Part shown: one piece after another, positions 21,335 through 31,704 of the stretch | How positions within the stretch are numbered: the stretch's first letter is position 1 | How the letters are laid out: each line of letters opens with the position of its first letter | DNA from: Linanthus parryae | Taxonomy: Eukaryota; Streptophyta; Magnoliopsida; Ericales; Polemoniaceae | Direction: 5' to 3' | Length of the DNA stretch: 64,000 nt | Assembly: GCA_023055425.1 (NCBI GenBank) | Contig: JALGPY010000005.1 | Location: 8,829,501-8,893,500 of the forward strand | The notes under the pieces: generated by a model | The model's input: the letters and a program-made list of their open reading frames with translations, nothing else | Database searches by the model: none | Told to the model about the DNA's origin: nothing | Position numbers and translations under genes: made by a program

Positions 21335-21899
21335 TCTCAAAAAAATCTAGCCTCTCGGACGACGGCTACCACATGAGGTGGCCTAGGAGAAGCTGCTCCT
21401 TTTCCTTCACTTATGGGTCAGACCAAGTCTCGTCTTTCCACTCCATCATCAACTGATGCCAGTGATGGAAATAGGAACCATAGTGAATTGTTGGCATCAT
21501 GTATGCGCGTTCATCTGGGCTAAAAGTATCATTTACACCCAGAAAGATGTAGTAAAAAAGCTTATGGTCATCCCCTTCCGCGTGATCATCTTCTTGGCTC
21601 TCTCATCATCTAACAACAACGTCATATATGCCTCACCGACAAAGAAGGGACCGTACAAAAGGTGTACTCCCAGCTTGGGCTCTGAGTCCCACTTGAACAA
21701 TGGGTGCAGCCACTCTAACCGAAATGCCTTGGGGTTTCCCAACTTTTTATACGTCTTATTCCCCCAATCCATGTCAAACAGCAGCCTCGTCACTCCCTTG
21801 GCCACATCCTGTGCTTCATGGCATTGCCGATCCTCAAAATTGTACATGCGCGACATATACTACTCCAACCATTGCTTTATGCTGACCCTTGTCTGCTTG
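21335..21899 (-). pseudogene. unrecognised gene family, copy 1, 3' part
   Basis: On the minus strand it aligns by eye with copies 3 and 4: SIKQWLE, then FEDRQCHEAQDVAKGVTRLL, GNPKAFRLEWLHPLF, GEAYMTLLLDDERAKK, then (after a frame change) SYFHHWHQLMMEWK and KEKEQLLLGH. Several stops break it. Its upstream part lies 11.5 kb away at 33463-33660, separated by the tandem retrotransposon at 21905-33457. I do not recognise a domain. The composition is that of a soluble, Trp/Tyr-rich protein. Confidence 0.65.
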
Positions 21900-21904
21900 C
21901 AACT

Positions 21905-23659
21905 TGACGCGAATTACTAACGCGTATTACGCAAGTGCACGGTCAAGTAATATAGGGGTGGTATTTCAACCCCGAGTTATCGATCCCACGAGGACAGGCT
22001 TGAGATTATTTAATTAGTTATTTAATTTAGCGTACGGTGCAGGAGGAAAGATTTGATTGATTTTTAGAATTGAAATAACAACTAAGCTAATATTTTTGTA
22101 TTTTTTTATATTTAAGATATAAGTTTGGAGAAACTAGGCAATCTCTAGATCACCTAGGGTTGTAGACGATTTCCGGATTATCTGAGCAACACGTTAACTC
22201 TACTCTAACTAAGACGGGTAACAGCGCTGACTATCTCCTATCGGTCTCAAGTCATTCTACTTCACGGTAGACTACAATCTCCTATCGGTCTCTTGCGTCT
22301 ATCGGTCCGTTCTAGTAGGCTAACGACATGCACGAAAACGGGTCCTGTCGGTCCACCGTTGCACGAAACAGTCGAATTTCACCTACCGAATCTACCCACA
22401 CTAGCCAATCCTAACACGTCTCTTCTCAGTCTCAGTGATACGGGATTGATGCTCATATCTCATCCTAGCTATTTAAAGTCACTGTCGTGCACTTCACTAG
22501 CCAACTAACGGTTCCGGTTAATTACTCCATCCCCATTAAGAATTATGCATAGATTATGAACAATTGATGTAGAACTTAATCAACTTTAAGCATGATTCAT
22601 CCTATGAGCAAACCCTAGTTCATTGATTATCAATTCCTATCTTAGTCGTGTCAATATACTAAGATCCTTAACAAGATTCAAGAACTAACATCCATTCAAT
22701 AGAAGAAATCAATAAGCATGAAACAAAGATTAAGAATCCGGAAAAAATCATCGTCTACATAACCCTAGGCTCTCTAGTGAACTCTAACAATGGAGTTTAG
22801 ATAATATTAATCAACCAAACAAAACTTACAAGTTTCTCCATACAAGATTTGAAAGAAGAAGAAGAAACCCTAGATCTTCAATGGAGGAGGAATCCTCCTC
22901 TTGTGCGTGTCTCCTCCTCTTCTTCTACGTTGATGGCCCTCCCTTTTTTCTTCCTCACGTCTCTCTCTTCTTTTAATATTAGGGTGTATTAATTAATAAT
23001 CAAACGTTATTAATTAATAACCCTAATTCCCATCTTTTCCCGTTGATGCGCTGGTTCTGCTAGCAGATCGCGCGATCACCTATTGCTGATCGTGCGATCT
23101 GCTGTTGTGCGGGCTTCAAATCTTCTGTCTGATCGTAGGATCACCAAAGCTGATCCTGCGATCTGCTGTTGATCGTAGGATCAGCTTGTGATCCTACAAG
23201 TCAGTGACTTTTCTTCTTTTCTCTACCAACTTTGCCCACTTGATCGTGCGATCACATATTGTGATCCTGCGATCTGCTTTGATCCTAGGATCAACTTTTG
23301 ATCCTACACTTCAGTGGGTTTTCTTCACTTTTCTTCCGCTCAATTTTTCTAAGTCTTCTTTTCTTCCAATTTCTTTCTCTCCCAAGCTTCCGCATATGTT
23401 CCGAAGTTTGTTTTCCTCCTCCTCTTGATCCATGAGCTCCGTTTTCTGTCCAACACAACACGAAAACACCCCGTGCGATCAAAAGTGACAAAATAAATGT
23501 AAATAATGTGAAAAACGCCCGGATTAACAATTTATAACTCAAAGCTAAACTTATCCAATTTCCTCAAGTTCATAGTGTATTTCTAATATATTCAACCCGG
23601 AAACTACACAAAACGGTACACAAACGTAGAAGAAATATAACTCTAATATAGAGTTATCA
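21905..23659 (-). repeat. LTR A (3' LTR of array on minus strand)
   Basis: 1755 bp, TG...CA on the minus strand. Contains the GATC palindrome array at 23066-23307. Confidence 0.92.
23066..23307. repeat. array of GATC-NNNN-GATC palindromes in LTR A
   Basis: Eight 12-bp motifs of form GATC-(G/C)NN(G/C)-GATC start at 23066, 23088, 23131, 23152, 23171, 23242, 23263 and 23281. Cores are GCGC, GTGC, GTAG, CTGC, GTAG, GTGC, CTGC and CTAG; half motifs GATCCTAC lie at 23190 and 23300. Neighbouring motifs are 18-22 bp apart within groups. The array is repeated in LTRs B (27966-28207) and C (32866-33105). It lies 350-600 bp inside the LTR, a likely enhancer position. Confidence 0.85.
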
Positions 23660-25489
23660 AATCCCCCCACACTACATTTTTGCGCGTCCCGAGCAAAATC
23701 AAAAACATCTCTCACACTATGATTTTCAATCCACCGAATTGCATTTAACTTCCCTAGCCATGTGACACAAACAACACACACACACCCATGCAATCTACAT
23801 GACTATACAATGCAACTCGATTATTTCACAATGCAAATATTGAAACGACACATTTTTTTTCTTTTCTTTTTGAGATCGGGCAATCTCGCTATCACGAACC
23901 AAAATCATCAAGCTCTCACAAGTCTCTTTAGAAATTTCACAACCAATAGCAAGAAATTGAAGTAGAGTGATCCTACGCACAAGTTCACTAAGGGGTCCCC
24001 AAACATCCACCATAATCAAACCAAGATTCGGGCACGTCCTTTAGCTCAGAGGGTCTAGGCATCCTTAGTACTACGGTAGTCTTTCGTCGCCAAGTCATTT
24101 GAGGTTTTCAGACCCTCTTAGCCGCTATTGCATTGAATGCAAGTTGTCCCAGTGACGGGAGACACAACTCCGTGTAATACGGCTTGACTTTAATTTTCCT
24201 TAGATGCTCTAATTGGATTGAATCCAAATTCCCCGCGTGAACGGAGGCACAATAGGCTGTTCACCGTATCTAATCCAAGAGAAGATTTTGATTTTTTTTT
24301 TTCATTCTCTTCTATTTTTTCAACCGTGCATTTAGAGCTACTAAGTGTGGGCTTTTTCGAATTTTCTCTTAGAACCACCTTAAGGAATGGTGGTGTACGC
24401 TCCCCGACTTTGCTTAGGCCGAAGACTCGTACCACATAGAACCGACTCTACACGAAGGTCCACCCCAGATTCTAAGAGTCCACAAGTTTCCACTCGAAAA
24501 CAGACTATTCGACTTCTTAGGACTAAATCCTCCTAGCACAATATAGGAACTAAAGGTATGCCCTCGTCTTCATTCCACTTTTCCCTGAATACCTGTGACA
24601 TCCTTTCGTGAAACAGGTGCGCAAGATACTAAGAATTAAAGACATCCCTACTATGGTGCTTCCTATTCTCAGAGACTCTTTCATTGAACTCTCTTCAGTT
24701 TCAAGCTTCATCAATTGCCCTTATTCTCAAAAAAATTTAGATTTTTATGGATTTTTTTTTCTATATTTTTTTTTTCATTTTTTTTATATTTTCCTAGACT
24801 CTATATGCTTTTGGCCAACTCGATTAACCACACGATTGGGTCGGGGACTCAATAAAGTAAAAGTGCTAAAAAAATGCATACTAACAATCCTAACACAATA
24901 CGACACTATATCAAACACTCTACACTAACCACATGTACTACACAATACGACACAACTGCATGTAACTGGCGATGCATAACTGACATGGCTAGCACAATTG
25001 TACACAACCCCCCCCCCCCCACACTTAAGCGTTTCGTTGTCCTCAACGAATATAGATAAATAATAAGAGGACTCATCGCTTAAATGTGTAGGCAGTGGAT
25101 CTCCACAATTACCGCTCAAGACGTAGAACATAGAGAGTTAGAGGTACCTGGGGTGCCCGGACCTACATGGGCACCGTTGCCGCGAAACTGCAACAAGAAG
25201 GGGTGTTGTGGACCGTTGACAGTTTCCGGAAAAGTCTCACCTCGCGTCCGGATTCTGATGCGCCTACTCACATTCTCCATCACACGCATCAAGAAGGGGA
25301 ACCCGGAGCGTCTTTTGTACCTGTGTCCCTGCACACTGATTGAAAGTATTAAAGCAACTCTCTCTCACCCCTCAAAATCAAATATGGAGAACTAAAAGCA
25401 AAAACAGAAACAAATTGCATCCTACTCTACATTGGGTTGCCTCCCAAGCAGCGCTTGTAATTTAAGGTCGACAGCCCGACCTGGTTACC
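23660..25489 (-). other. non-coding 3' half of internal region 1
   Basis: 1.8 kb between the stop of the internal ORF and the polypurine tract, with no pol domain in any frame. It has stretches reminiscent of Athila-type internal DNA (for example the GTTGCCTCCCAAGCAGCGCT block near 25437) and a C run at 25008-25020. The same region recurs at 28560-30389. Confidence 0.7.
23663..23672 (-). promoter_or_regulatory. polypurine tract, first internal region
   Basis: GTGTGGGGGG on the minus strand, three bases before the LTR start TGATAACTC. Repeated at 28563-28572. Confidence 0.75.
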
Positions 25490-26638
25490 TCAACTGTAAA
25501 GGAAAGTGGAGACTGCTTTATCCCTCCACTTCTTCTTCTTCCACCATCTCTTCTCAAGAACTTCACGTGCACCCCTGTGCTCTGAAGAAGGTGGACAATT
25601 GTGGAAGCTGACTCCTTTCATTTTGCAATTGATCTTCTTGAGAAACTTCCACCAAGTACCACTGGGCTCAAATGAATCTCTGGCCATAAAATCATCCCAG
25701 TAGTACTTCCTTGATGCTATATGCTCTTCAAATGACCCATGAAAATTATCCACACCCCCACACTTGCTGACTTCCAACTCCTTAACTATGGCATATGGAT
25801 TATAAATAGAATCGCCCATAAAACAAGAGATTGGAAGTTTCTCATCACATTCTTCCCCATAAGAATCCCCATACAGTAATTGTTCCAGCTCGTCGCAAAC
25901 TTGCATGACATAGGATATGGAAAATTCATCATTAATAAGAGTTGGGGCTTTTACCTCAATAGCACGGAGCACAAGTGTTTCACCAGCTTCATCGTCGGCA
26001 CACCACAGGCTTCCAATGTCGGTTTCTTCCCATTCATGCCAAGGATGTGAGGGTGCCTGCAGTTTTGGCTCGCAATACGGCAGATCTTCCCATCTTCGGC
26101 ACACAGGTCCACCCCAGTCTGAATCAGAGTCTGAGTCCTCATAAATGGCGGTGTCCACCAATGGTTCCTGGACACTGCAGTCTTCGTTCGGCTCAGGTAT
26201 CTCTTCTTCCACTTGTGGTGGGGATGACGAAGGTTCAATGTGAGGCTCACTGTCATGTGGCAAGGGCTCCTCTTGTGGCTCTTGAATACTCGATTCCCCT
26301 CCTGTTGGCAGTTTTTCTATTCGTTTCTTTATCCTCTCCAACATCTCCCTCACGTATTCCCTACCTGTGGCTGAATCCTCTTGTGGTAATTGTGCATCTA
26401 TGGACAAAAATTTGGCGCACACTTCGATGTCATTCATAATACTACGCCGTTCTGCCATATCCGCTGATGAGTCTTCCTGGTGCTGATGAAGCTGGGGTTC
26501 ATGTACTCGACATGAGTCTCTACGGTCGTGCCAAATGCCGCATACATAGCACCAAGTTATGCATGCGTCCCCGTCTTCATGGTTACCCCTGCAGTGGAAA
26601 CAGTAGGGGAGACCCGAATAACACTCTTCGCTCCACAT
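25490..26638 (-). CDS. internal ORF 1 of tandem retrotransposon, twin zinc-knuckle protein
   Basis: A 382-residue frame starting at the first ATG (26638-26636), about 160 bp downstream of the LTR, where gag is expected. Near the N-terminus two adjacent variant knuckles of spacing C-x2-C-x3-H-x5-C occur: C13-C16-H20-C26 and C30-C33-H37-C43. This differs from the retroviral C-x2-C-x4-H-x4-C, and the position is N-terminal rather than C-terminal. Next come a helical segment (about 85-110), a long Pro/Glu/Ser-rich acidic stretch (about 115-175) with EDSDSDSD, and a folded-looking half ending in a very basic RWWKKKKWRDK. I see no classical gag core. RNA binding and packaging is inferred, not shown. 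The copy at 30390-31538 is intact too. Confidence 0.7.
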   Translation of the reverse strand: MWSEECYSGLPYCFHCRGNHEDGDACITWCYVCGIWHDRRDSCRVHEPQLHQHQEDSSADMAERRSIMNDIEVCAKFLSIDAQLPQEDSATGREYVREMLERIKKRIEKLPTGGESSIQEPQEEPLPHDSEPHIEPSSSPPQVEEEIPEPNEDCSVQEPLVDTAIYEDSDSDSDWGGPVCRRWEDLPYCEPKLQAPSHPWHEWEETDIGSLWCADDEAGETLVLRAIEVKAPTLINDEFSISYVMQVCDELEQLLYGDSYGEECDEKLPISCFMGDSIYNPYAIVKELEVSKCGGVDNFHGSFEEHIASRKYYWDDFMARDSFEPSGTWWKFLKKINCKMKGVSFHNCPPSSEHRGAREVLEKRWWKKKKWRDKAVSTFLYS

Positions 26639-26780
26639 GCTTAAATTTGTCTCTTGCTCCCTGCGTTCCTGGGAAACAAACTCACAAGACACCCGTGAAG
26701 CACAAAGATATAGAATAAGAAAAAATTAAAACTAAAATAAAGTACTCTAAACTAACTCCTAACTAAATAATCTACCGCTG

Positions 26781-26798
26781 TCCCCGGCAACGGCGCCA
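26781..26798 (-). promoter_or_regulatory. primer binding site, tRNA-Asp type
   Basis: On the minus strand TGGCGCCGTTGCCGGGGA starts 6 bases after the LTR end and is complementary to the 3' end of plant tRNA-Asp. Repeated at 31681-31698. Confidence 0.85.
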
Positions 26799-26804
26799 AA
26801 AACT

Positions 26805-28559
26805 TGACGCGAATTACTAACGCGTATTACGCAAGTGCACAGTCAAGTAATATAGGGGTGGTATTTCAACCCCGAGTTATCGATCCCACGAGGACAGGCT
26901 TGAGATTATTTAATTAGTTATTTAATTTAGCGTACGGTGCAGGAGGAAAGATTTGATTGATTTTTAGAATTGAAATAACAACTAAGCTAATATTTTTGTA
27001 TTTTTTTATATTTAAGATATAAGTTTGGAGAAACTAGGCAATCTCTAGATCACCTAGGGTTGTAGACGATTTCCGGATTATCTGAGCAACACGTTAACTC
27101 TACTCTAACTAAGCCGGGTAACAGCGCTGACTATCTCCTATCGGTCTCAAGTCATTCTACTTCACGGTAGACTACAATCTCCTATCGGTCTCTTGCGTCT
27201 ATCGGTCCGTTCTAGTAGGCTAACGACATGCACGAAAACGGGTCCTGTCGGTCCACCGTTGCACGAAACAGTCGAATTTCACCTACCGAATCTACCCACA
27301 CTAGCCAATCCTAACACGTCTCTTCTCAGTCTCAGTGATACGGGATTGATGCTCATATCTCATCCTAGCTATTTAAAGTCACTGTCGTGCACTTCACTAG
27401 CCAACTAACGGTTCCGGTTAATTACTCCATCCCCATTAAGAATTATGCATAGATTATGAACAATTGATGTAGAACTTAATCAACTTTAAGCATGATTCAT
27501 CCTATGAGCAAACCCTAGTTCATTGATTATCAATTCCTATCTTAGTCGTGTCAATATACTAAGATCCTTAACAAGATTCAAGAACTAACATCCATTCAAT
27601 AGAAGAAATCAATAAGCATGAAACAAAGTTTAAGAATCCGGAAAAAATCATCGTCTACATAACCCTAGGCTCTCTAGAGAAACCTAACAATGGAGTTTAG
27701 ATAATATTAATCAACCAAACAAAACTTACAAGTTTCTCCATACAAGATTTGAAAGAAGAAGAAGAAACCCTAGATCTTCAATGGAGGAGGAATCCTCCTC
27801 TTGTGCGTGTCTCCTCCTCTTCTTCTACGTTGATGGCCCTCCCTTTTTTCTTCCTCACGTCTCTCTCTTCTTTTAATATTAGGGTGTATTAATTAATAAT
27901 CAAACGTTATTAATTAATAACCCTAATTCCCATCTTTTCCCGTTGATGCGCTGGTTCTGCTAGCAGATCGCGCGATCACCTATTGCTGATCGTGCGATCT
28001 GCTGTTGTGCGGGCTTCAAATCTTCTGTCTGATCGTAGGATCATCAAAGCTGATCCTGCGATCTGCTGTTGATCGTAGGATCAACTTGTGATCCTACAAG
28101 TCAGTGACTTTTCTTCTTTTCTCTACCAACTTTGCCCACTTGATCGTGCGATCACATATTGTGATCCTGCGATCTGCTTTGATCCTAGGATCAACTTTTG
28201 ATCCTACACTTCAGTGGGTTTTCTTCACTTTTCTTCCGCTCAATTTTTCTAAGTCTTCTTTTCTTCCAATTTCTTTCTCTCCCAAGCTTCCGCATATGTT
28301 CCGAAGTTCGTTTTCCTCCTCCTCTTGATCCATGAGCTCCGTTTTCTGTCCAACACAACACGAAAACACCCCGTGCGATCAAAAGTGACAAAATAAATGT
28401 AAATAATGTGAAAAACGCCCGGATTAAAAATTTATAACTCAAAGCTAAACTTATCCAATTTCCTCAAGTTCATAGTGTATTTCTAATATATTCAGCCCGG
28501 AAACTACACAAAACGGTACACAAACGTAGAAGAAATATAACTCTAATATAGAGTTATCA
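26805..28559 (-). repeat. LTR B (central LTR)
   Basis: 1755 bp, the same length as LTR A with only scattered substitutions. It serves as 5' LTR for internal region 1 and 3' LTR for internal region 2. It is not flanked by a target duplication. Confidence 0.92.
27966..28207. repeat. GATC palindrome array in LTR B
   Basis: Same motif order and spacing as in LTR A, shifted by 4900 bp. Single-base changes lie between motifs, and all eight full motifs are intact. Confidence 0.85.
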
Positions 28560-30389
28560 AATCCCCCCACACTACATTTTTGCGCGTCCCGAGCAAAATC
28601 AAAAACATCTCTCACACTATGATTTTCAATCCACCGAATTGCATTTAACTTCCCTAGCCATGTGACACAAACAACACACACACACCCATGCAATCTACAT
28701 GACTATACAATGCAACTCGATTATTTCACAATGCAAATATTGAAACGACACATTTCTTTTCTTTTCTTTTTGAGATCGGGCAATCTCGCTATCACGAACC
28801 AAAATCATCAAGCTCTCACAAGTCTCTTTAGAAATTTCACAACCAATAGCAAGAAATTGAAGTAGAGTGATCCTACGCACAAGTTCACTAAGGGGTCCCC
28901 AAACATCCACCATAATCAAACCAAGATTCGGGCACGTCCTTTAGCTCAGAGGGTCTAGGCATCCTTAGTACTACGGTAGTCTTTCGTCGCCAAGTCATTT
29001 GAGGTTTTCAGACCCTCTTAGCCGCTATTGCATTGAATGCAAGTTGTCCCAGTGACGGGAGACACAACTCCGTGTAATACGGCTTGACTTTAATTTTCCT
29101 TAGATGCTCTAATTGGATTGAATCCAAATTCCCCGCGTGAACGGAGGCACAATAGGCTGTTCACCGTATCTAATCCAAGAGAAGATTTTGATTTTTATTT
29201 TTCATTCTCTTCTATTTTTTCAACCGTGCATTTAGAGCTACTAAGTGTGGGCTTTTTCGAACTTTCTCTTAGAACCACCTTAAGGAATGGTGGTGTACGC
29301 TCCCCGACTTCGCTTAGGCCGAAGACTCGTACCACATAGAACCGACTCTACACGAAGGTCCACCCCAGATTCTAAGAGTCCACAAGTTTCCACTCGAAAA
29401 CAGACTATTCGACTTCTTAGGACTAAATCCTCCTAGCACAATATAGGAACTAAAGGTATGCCCTCGTCTTCATTCCACTTTTCCCTGAATACCTGGGACA
29501 TCCTTTCGTGAAACAGGTGCGCAAGATACTAAGAATTAAAGACATCCCTACTATGGTGCTTCCTATTCTCAGAGACTCTTTCATTGAACTCTCTTCAGTT
29601 TCAAGCTTCATCAATTGCCCTTATTCTAAAAAAAAATTAGATTTTTATGGATTTGTTTTTTCTATATTTTTTTTTTCATTTTTTTTATATTTTCCTAGAC
29701 TCTATATGCTTTTGGCCAACTCGATTAACCACACGATTGGGTCGGGGACTCAATAAAGTAAAAGTGCTAAAAAAATGCATACTAACAATCCTAACACAAT
29801 ACGACACTATATCAAACACTCTACACTAACCACATGTACTACACAATACGACACAACTGCATGTAACTGGCGATGCATAACTGACATGGCTAGCACAATT
29901 GTACACAACCCCCCCCCCCCACACTTAAGTGTTTCGTTGTCCTCAACGAATATAGATAAATAATAAGAGGACTCATCGCTTAAATGTGTAGGCGGTGGAT
30001 CTCCACAATTACCGCTCAAGACGTAGAACATAGAGAGTTAGAGGTACCTGGGGTGCCCGGACCTACATGGGCACCGTTGCCGCGAAACTGCAACAAGAAG
30101 GGGTCTTGTGGACCGTTGACAGTTTCCGGAAAAGTCTCACCTCGCGTCCGGATTCCGATGCGCCTACTCACATTCTCCATCACACGCATCAAGAAGGGGA
30201 ACCCGGTGCGTCTTTTGTACCTGTGTCCCTGCACACTGATTGAAAGTATTAAAGCAACTCTCTCTCACCCCTCAAAATCAAATATGGAGAACTAAAAGCA
30301 AAAACAGAAACAAATTGCATCCTACTCTACATTGGGTTGCCTCCCAAGCAGCGCTTGTAATTTAAGGTCGACAGCCCGACCTGGTTACC
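28560..30389 (-). other. non-coding 3' half of internal region 2
   Basis: Near-identical repeat of 23660-25489, with the polypurine tract at 28563-28572 and a 12-base C run at 29909-29920. No pol domain. Confidence 0.7.
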
Positions 30390-31538
30390 TCAATTGTAAA
30401 GGAAAGTGGAGACTGCTTTATCCCTCCACTTCTTCTTATTCCACCATCTCTTCTCAAGAACTTCACGTGCACCCCTGTGCTCTGAAGAAGGTGGACAATT
30501 GTGGAAGCTGACTCCTTTCATTTTGCAATTGATCTTCTTGAGAAACTTCCACCAAGTACCACTGGGCTCAAATGAATCTCTGGCCATAAAATCATCCCAG
30601 TAGTACTTCCTTGATGCTATATGCTCTTCAAATGACCCATGAAAATTATCCACACCCCCACACTTGCTGACTTCCAACTCCTTAACTATGACATATGGAT
30701 GATAAATAGAATCGCCCATAAAACAAGAGATTGGAAGTTGCTCATCACATTCTTCCCCATAAGAATCCCCATACAGTAATTGTTCCAGCTCGTCGCAAAC
30801 TTGCATGACATAGGATATGGAGAATTCATCATTAATAAGAGTTGGGGCTTTTACCTCAATAGCACTGAGCACAAGTGTTTCACCAGCTTCATCGTCGGCA
30901 CACCACAGGCTTCCAATGTCGGTTTCTTCCCATTCATGCCAAGGATGTGAGGGTGCCTGCAGTTTTGGCTCGCAATACGGCAGATCTTCCCATCTTCGGC
31001 ACACAGGTCCACCCCAGTCTGAATCAGAGTCTGAGTCCTCATAAATGGCGGTGTCCACCAATGGTTCCTGGACACTGCAGTCTTCGTTCGGCTCAGGTAT
31101 CTCTTCTTCCACTTGTGGTGGGGATGACGAAGGTTCAATGTGAGGCTCACTGTCATGTGGCAAGGGCTCCTCTTGTGGCTCTTGAATACTCGATTCCCCT
31201 CCTGTTGGCAGTTTTTTTATTCGTTTCTTTATCCTCTCCAACATCTCCCTCACGTATTCCCTACCTGTGGCTGAATCCTCTTGTGGTAATTGTGCATCTA
31301 TGGACAAAAATTTGGCGCACACTTCGATGTCATTCATAATACTACGCCGTTCTGCCATATCCGCTGATGAGTCTTCCTGGTGCTGATGAAGCTGGGGTTC
31401 ATGTACTCGACATGAGTCTCTACGGTCGTGCCAAATGCCGCATACATAGCACCAAGTTATGCATGCGTCCCCGTCTTCATGGTTACCCCTGCAGTGTAAA
31501 CAGTAGGGGAGACCCGAATAACACTCTTCGCTCCACAT
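30390..31538 (-). CDS. internal ORF 2 of tandem retrotransposon, twin zinc-knuckle protein
   Basis: The second copy of the 382-residue protein, also free of stops and frameshifts. About eight residues differ from ORF 1, for example CFHC to CLHC in the first knuckle, KRIEKL to KRIKKL, LRAIEV to LSAIEV, YNPYAIV to YHPYVIV and RWWKKKK to RWWNKKK. All eight predicted metal ligands are kept. Its primer site and 5' LTR (LTR C) lie immediately upstream on the minus strand. Function as for ORF 1 is inferred. Confidence 0.7.
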   Translation of the reverse strand: MWSEECYSGLPYCLHCRGNHEDGDACITWCYVCGIWHDRRDSCRVHEPQLHQHQEDSSADMAERRSIMNDIEVCAKFLSIDAQLPQEDSATGREYVREMLERIKKRIKKLPTGGESSIQEPQEEPLPHDSEPHIEPSSSPPQVEEEIPEPNEDCSVQEPLVDTAIYEDSDSDSDWGGPVCRRWEDLPYCEPKLQAPSHPWHEWEETDIGSLWCADDEAGETLVLSAIEVKAPTLINDEFSISYVMQVCDELEQLLYGDSYGEECDEQLPISCFMGDSIYHPYVIVKELEVSKCGGVDNFHGSFEEHIASRKYYWDDFMARDSFEPSGTWWKFLKKINCKMKGVSFHNCPPSSEHRGAREVLEKRWWNKKKWRDKAVSTFLYN

Positions 31539-31680
31539 GCTTAAATTTGTCTCTTGCTCCCTGCGTTCCTGAGAAACAAACTCACAAGACACCCGTGAAG
31601 CACAAAGATATAAAATAAGAAAAAATTAAAACTAAAATAAAGTACTCTAAACTAACTCCTAACTAAATAATCTACCGCTG

Positions 31681-31698
31681 TCCCCGGCAACGGCGCCA
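31681..31698 (-). promoter_or_regulatory. primer binding site, second copy, tRNA-Asp type
   Basis: Identical to 26781-26798 and at the same distance from its LTR. Confidence 0.85.
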
Positions 31699-31704
31699 AA
31701 AACT

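Noticed and set aside
23066..23307. CRISPR-like array
   Set aside because: Regular spacing of palindromes suggested it, but repeats are 12 bp, the spacers are not unique-length inserts, and this is a eukaryotic LTR.
25951..26439. Plus- and minus-strand frames inside the retrotransposon ORF
   Set aside because: Shadows of the 382-codon minus-strand frame, repeated at the same offset in the second unit.
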